Shown one piece after another: positions 20,211 through 21,737 of a DNA stretch of 21,737 nt. The notes below the pieces were generated by a model. It was not told the origin of the DNA. It saw only the letters and a list, made by a program, of their open reading frames with translations, and ran no database searches. The stretch's first letter is position 1. The number at the start of each line of letters is the position of its first letter. The DNA lies in the IMG/VR virus record IMGVR_UViG_3300020020_000171, positions 1 through 21,737 of that record; one strand, 5' to 3'. The position numbers and the translations under genes were made by a program. The DNA comes from a virus.

Positions 20211-21220
20211 AGGACCGTGTCCTTCAAGGTGGCGGCGACGGCTCGCATCATCGGGGGTGGCACGGCGCGGCCGAGTCGTTCCCACCGTTGGGCGTAGGTG
20301 CCGGTGAGGATGTAGTCGTCGGGGAACCCGCAGAGGGCTTTGAGTTCGCTGATGCTGAAACTGCGGGTCCGGTCGGGGTGTGGGTGTTCGGACAGGACGT
20401 GGTCGTCGGCGAGGGTGGTCAGGTCGACGCCGGTGTCGGGGTCGATCCTCAGTGGTGGGGCTCCGGTGAGGATGGCTTGCCGGATCGCGCGTCCGTGGAT
20501 GCCGCTGGCTTGGAGGGTGGGCAGGGGCCTGGCGGCGTGGATGCGGTCCCATCGGGCGTTGGAGTTGCGAGGGTTGTGGGTCCACAGGCAGGCGAGGCGT
20601 CCGAGGACCACGGACATGGGCACGACGGGACCGGGGGTGGGGTGGGGTGGCTCGATGTCGAGGTCGTTGCGGACCCCGACGAAGATCACCCGGACTCGTT
20701 TCTGGGGGACGCCGAGGCGGGAGGCGTCGAGTTTGCGGGCGGCGACCCGGTAGCCGCATCCGGCGAGGGCGGCGTGGATGGTCTTGAAGTGGCCGACAGA
20801 GACCCCGGAGGCGAGGCCGGGGACGTTCTCGGCGACGAAGGTCTTGGGTTGGAGGGCGTCGAGGAGCCGGATGTATTCGCCGAACAGGTCGTCGGTGCGT
20901 TGGGTGGTGTCGGAGTAGCGGCGGACCTTGCCCCAGGTGGCGCTGGTGAGACCGCCGGTGGTGTAGGCGGCGCAGGGTGGGGAGCCGTCGAGGAGGTCGA
21001 TCTCGCCGACGCTGAGGCCGGTGGCGGACAGGATGTGGCCGGGGGTGATGGTGCGGATGTCGGCGCAGTTGAGGATGGTGTCGCGGTGGTTGGCGGCGTA
21101 GGTCTGGGCGGCGGCGGGGATGAACTCGTTGGCCCACACCACGTCGTATCCGGCTTGTTCGTACCCGAGGCAGGACCCGCCTGCCCCGGAGAAGGTGGAC
21201 ACGACTTTAGGGTTGGGCAT
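20198..21220 (-). CDS. C5-cytosine DNA methyltransferase with atypical motif X (LGRAVPP)
   Basis: A 340-residue protein from ATG 21220, overlapping the ParB-like stop by 14 bases. Motifs in order: I TFSGAGG (9-15), IV GSPPCAAYT with Cys83 as nucleophile, VI ENV (131-133), VIII QKRVRVIF (173-180), a target-recognition region of about 190-285, IX near RPLPTLQA (231-238) and X at 309-325. The catalytic set is complete, so it should attack cytosine C5. The oddity is motif X: where the family has GN(A/S)V, this protein has GRAV with Arg318 (codon CGC, 20267-20269). That Asn lies near the transferred methyl group of SAM. PCAAYT also replaces the usual PCQxFS. Together with the CmoA-like gene, this suggests a carboxymethyl donor. 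Target sequence unknown. Confidence 0.93.
   Translation of the reverse strand: MPNPKVVSTFSGAGGSCLGYEQAGYDVVWANEFIPAAAQTYAANHRDTILNCADIRTITPGHILSATGLSVGEIDLLDGSPPCAAYTTGGLTSATWGKVRRYSDTTQRTDDLFGEYIRLLDALQPKTFVAENVPGLASGVSVGHFKTIHAALAGCGYRVAARKLDASRLGVPQKRVRVIFVGVRNDLDIEPPHPTPGPVVPMSVVLGRLACLWTHNPRNSNARWDRIHAARPLPTLQASGIHGRAIRQAILTGAPPLRIDPDTGVDLTTLADDHVLSEHPHPDRTRSFSISELKALCGFPDDYILTGTYAQRWERLGRAVPPPMMRAVAATLKDTVLCAV
20267..20269 (-). other. Codon for Arg318 in methyltransferase motif X
   Basis: CGC (Arg) stands where family members carry Asn in the GN(A/S)V signature. An AAC or AAT codon would need at least two base changes, so a single sequencing error is an unlikely cause. See the findings for its meaning. 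Confidence 0.75.
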
Positions 21221-21734
21221 TCCCGTTCCATTCGTAGCCGCAGGCGGGGCAGGTGTGGGCGGTGGGCAGGTCGGGGGGGATGGTGGCGAACCCGGCGTGG
21301 TCGAGGCGGGTGACGAGTTGCCGGAGGTCTTCGAGGTCCTGGTCGGCCCACCCGGTGCCGAGCAAGGTGTCGTCGGTGGCGATGGTGTCGAGGAGGGACA
21401 GCAGGAGGTTGTCGTCGTAGGTGCCGAGTTGGGCGGATCGGTTGTCGACGAGCAGGATGCGGCGGGCGGTGGCGTCGTCGACATCGAGCCAGACGACGGG
21501 GACCTTGTCGGCGCCGAGGGACAGGAGGGCGGCCGTGGTGTGGTTACCGGCGAGTAACGTGCCGTCTTTGCGGGCGTAGACCGGACGGTAGAGGCCGTTG
21601 ATCTCGATGGAGGTGGCGATCGCGTCGGTGTCGCCGTTCCAGGGATTGTCGGGGTGCGGGTGGACCTGGTCGATGTCGACCAGGAGGGGGGCCAGGGATT
21701 CGTGGCCTTGGGCGAGTCCGCCGAGCGGGATCAT
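21207..21734 (-). CDS. ParB/Srx-like domain protein (start near window edge)
   Basis: A 175-residue protein from ATG 21734. The window ends three bases further, so an earlier start cannot be excluded. Residues about 18-95 fit the ParB N-terminal/sulfiredoxin-like fold: DIDQVHPHPDNPWNGDTDAI (18-37), then INGLYRPVYAR, LLAGNHTTAALLSLG and VPVVWLDVDD, with ILLVDNRSAQLG after it. The GNHTTAA element stands where ParB proteins have GxRRxxA. The C-terminal part is helical and ends with CPACGYEW, half of a zinc knuckle. ParB-like domains of this type are often encoded with phage or prophage DNA methyltransferases, where their role is unclear; the fold can bind or hydrolyse nucleotides. It overlaps the methyltransferase gene by 14 bases and probably belongs to the same modification cassette. 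Confidence 0.8.
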   Translation of the reverse strand: MIPLGGLAQGHESLAPLLVDIDQVHPHPDNPWNGDTDAIATSIEINGLYRPVYARKDGTLLAGNHTTAALLSLGADKVPVVWLDVDDATARRILLVDNRSAQLGTYDDNLLLSLLDTIATDDTLLGTGWADQDLEDLRQLVTRLDHAGFATIPPDLPTAHTCPACGYEWNGNAQP

Positions 21735-21737
21735 GGT

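Noticed and set aside
18846-21137. 763-residue fusion of the AsnB-like protein with an upstream extension
   Set aside because: The extension is Arg/Pro-rich shadow over the methyltransferase. The glutaminase needs Cys directly after the start, which fixes GTG 20210.
1-21737. Lysogeny, replication or tRNA genes
   Set aside because: No integrase, repressor, polymerase, primase or tRNA-like fold was seen. Whether the phage is temperate cannot be judged from this window.

Overview
The window is a 21.7 kb segment of a tailed double-stranded DNA phage (or prophage) of a high-GC Gram-positive, most probably actinobacterial, host. The evidence is the very high GC content, the frequent GTG starts, and a siphovirus head-tail module of HK97 type. 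That module contains a MuF-protease fusion, a cysteine-rich capsid and adaptor, a DUF1360-like membrane protein, and a chaperone pair joined by a -1 frameshift. Every gene I can support is on the minus strand, so the operon reads from right to left. Most genes overlap by 1-20 bases (ATGA, GTGA, TAATG junctions), which indicates long polycistronic transcripts. The plus strand carries only shadow ORFs.

Layout in transcription order: (1) 21734-18157 is a four-gene cassette: a ParB/Srx-like protein, a C5-cytosine DNA methyltransferase, an AsnB-like glutamine-dependent amidotransferase, and a CmoA-like (carboxy-SAM synthase-like) methyltransferase-fold protein. (2) 18136-15252 is the packaging region: an HTH small-terminase candidate, two small proteins, the large terminase and two more small proteins. 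(3) 15204-10867 holds the portal, an 805-residue MuF/maturation-protease fusion with a strong internal start, and a 51-residue cysteine-motif protein. (4) 10849-8309 is an unusual insert: a secreted RTX-repeat protein, three tiny membrane proteins, a probable peptidoglycan hydrolase and an EEP-fold nuclease. This looks like a lysis cassette placed inside the head genes. (5) 8187-2609 holds the major capsid protein with a fused scaffold-like domain, a companion structural protein, the major tail protein and three head-tail connector or tail-completion proteins. (6) 2559-1 holds the frameshifted tail chaperones and the start of the tape measure gene, which runs off the left edge.

The most exciting part is region 1. 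Carboxy-SAM (CxSAM) made by the CmoA-like protein could feed the adjacent DNA methyltransferase and give 5-carboxymethylcytosine; the AsnB-like enzyme could then amidate the carboxylate. The methyltransferase supports this independently: in motif X the normally conserved Asn of the GN(A/S)V signature is Arg (R318, LGRAVPP). An Asn-to-Lys change at what I believe is the equivalent site of M.MpeI (N374K) is reported to let that enzyme use CxSAM. I propose a natural DNA carboxymethylation/carbamoylmethylation system protecting the phage genome. This is inference from sequence read by eye, with no search or structure run.

Secondary points of interest are strong stem-loops directly after the major capsid and major tail genes, an in-frame internal ribosome site splitting the MuF-protease fusion, and genes too small for ordinary ORF calling at 9759-9854, 10867-11022 and 15566-15724. 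No tRNA, rRNA, CRISPR array, IS element, integrase or replication gene was seen.
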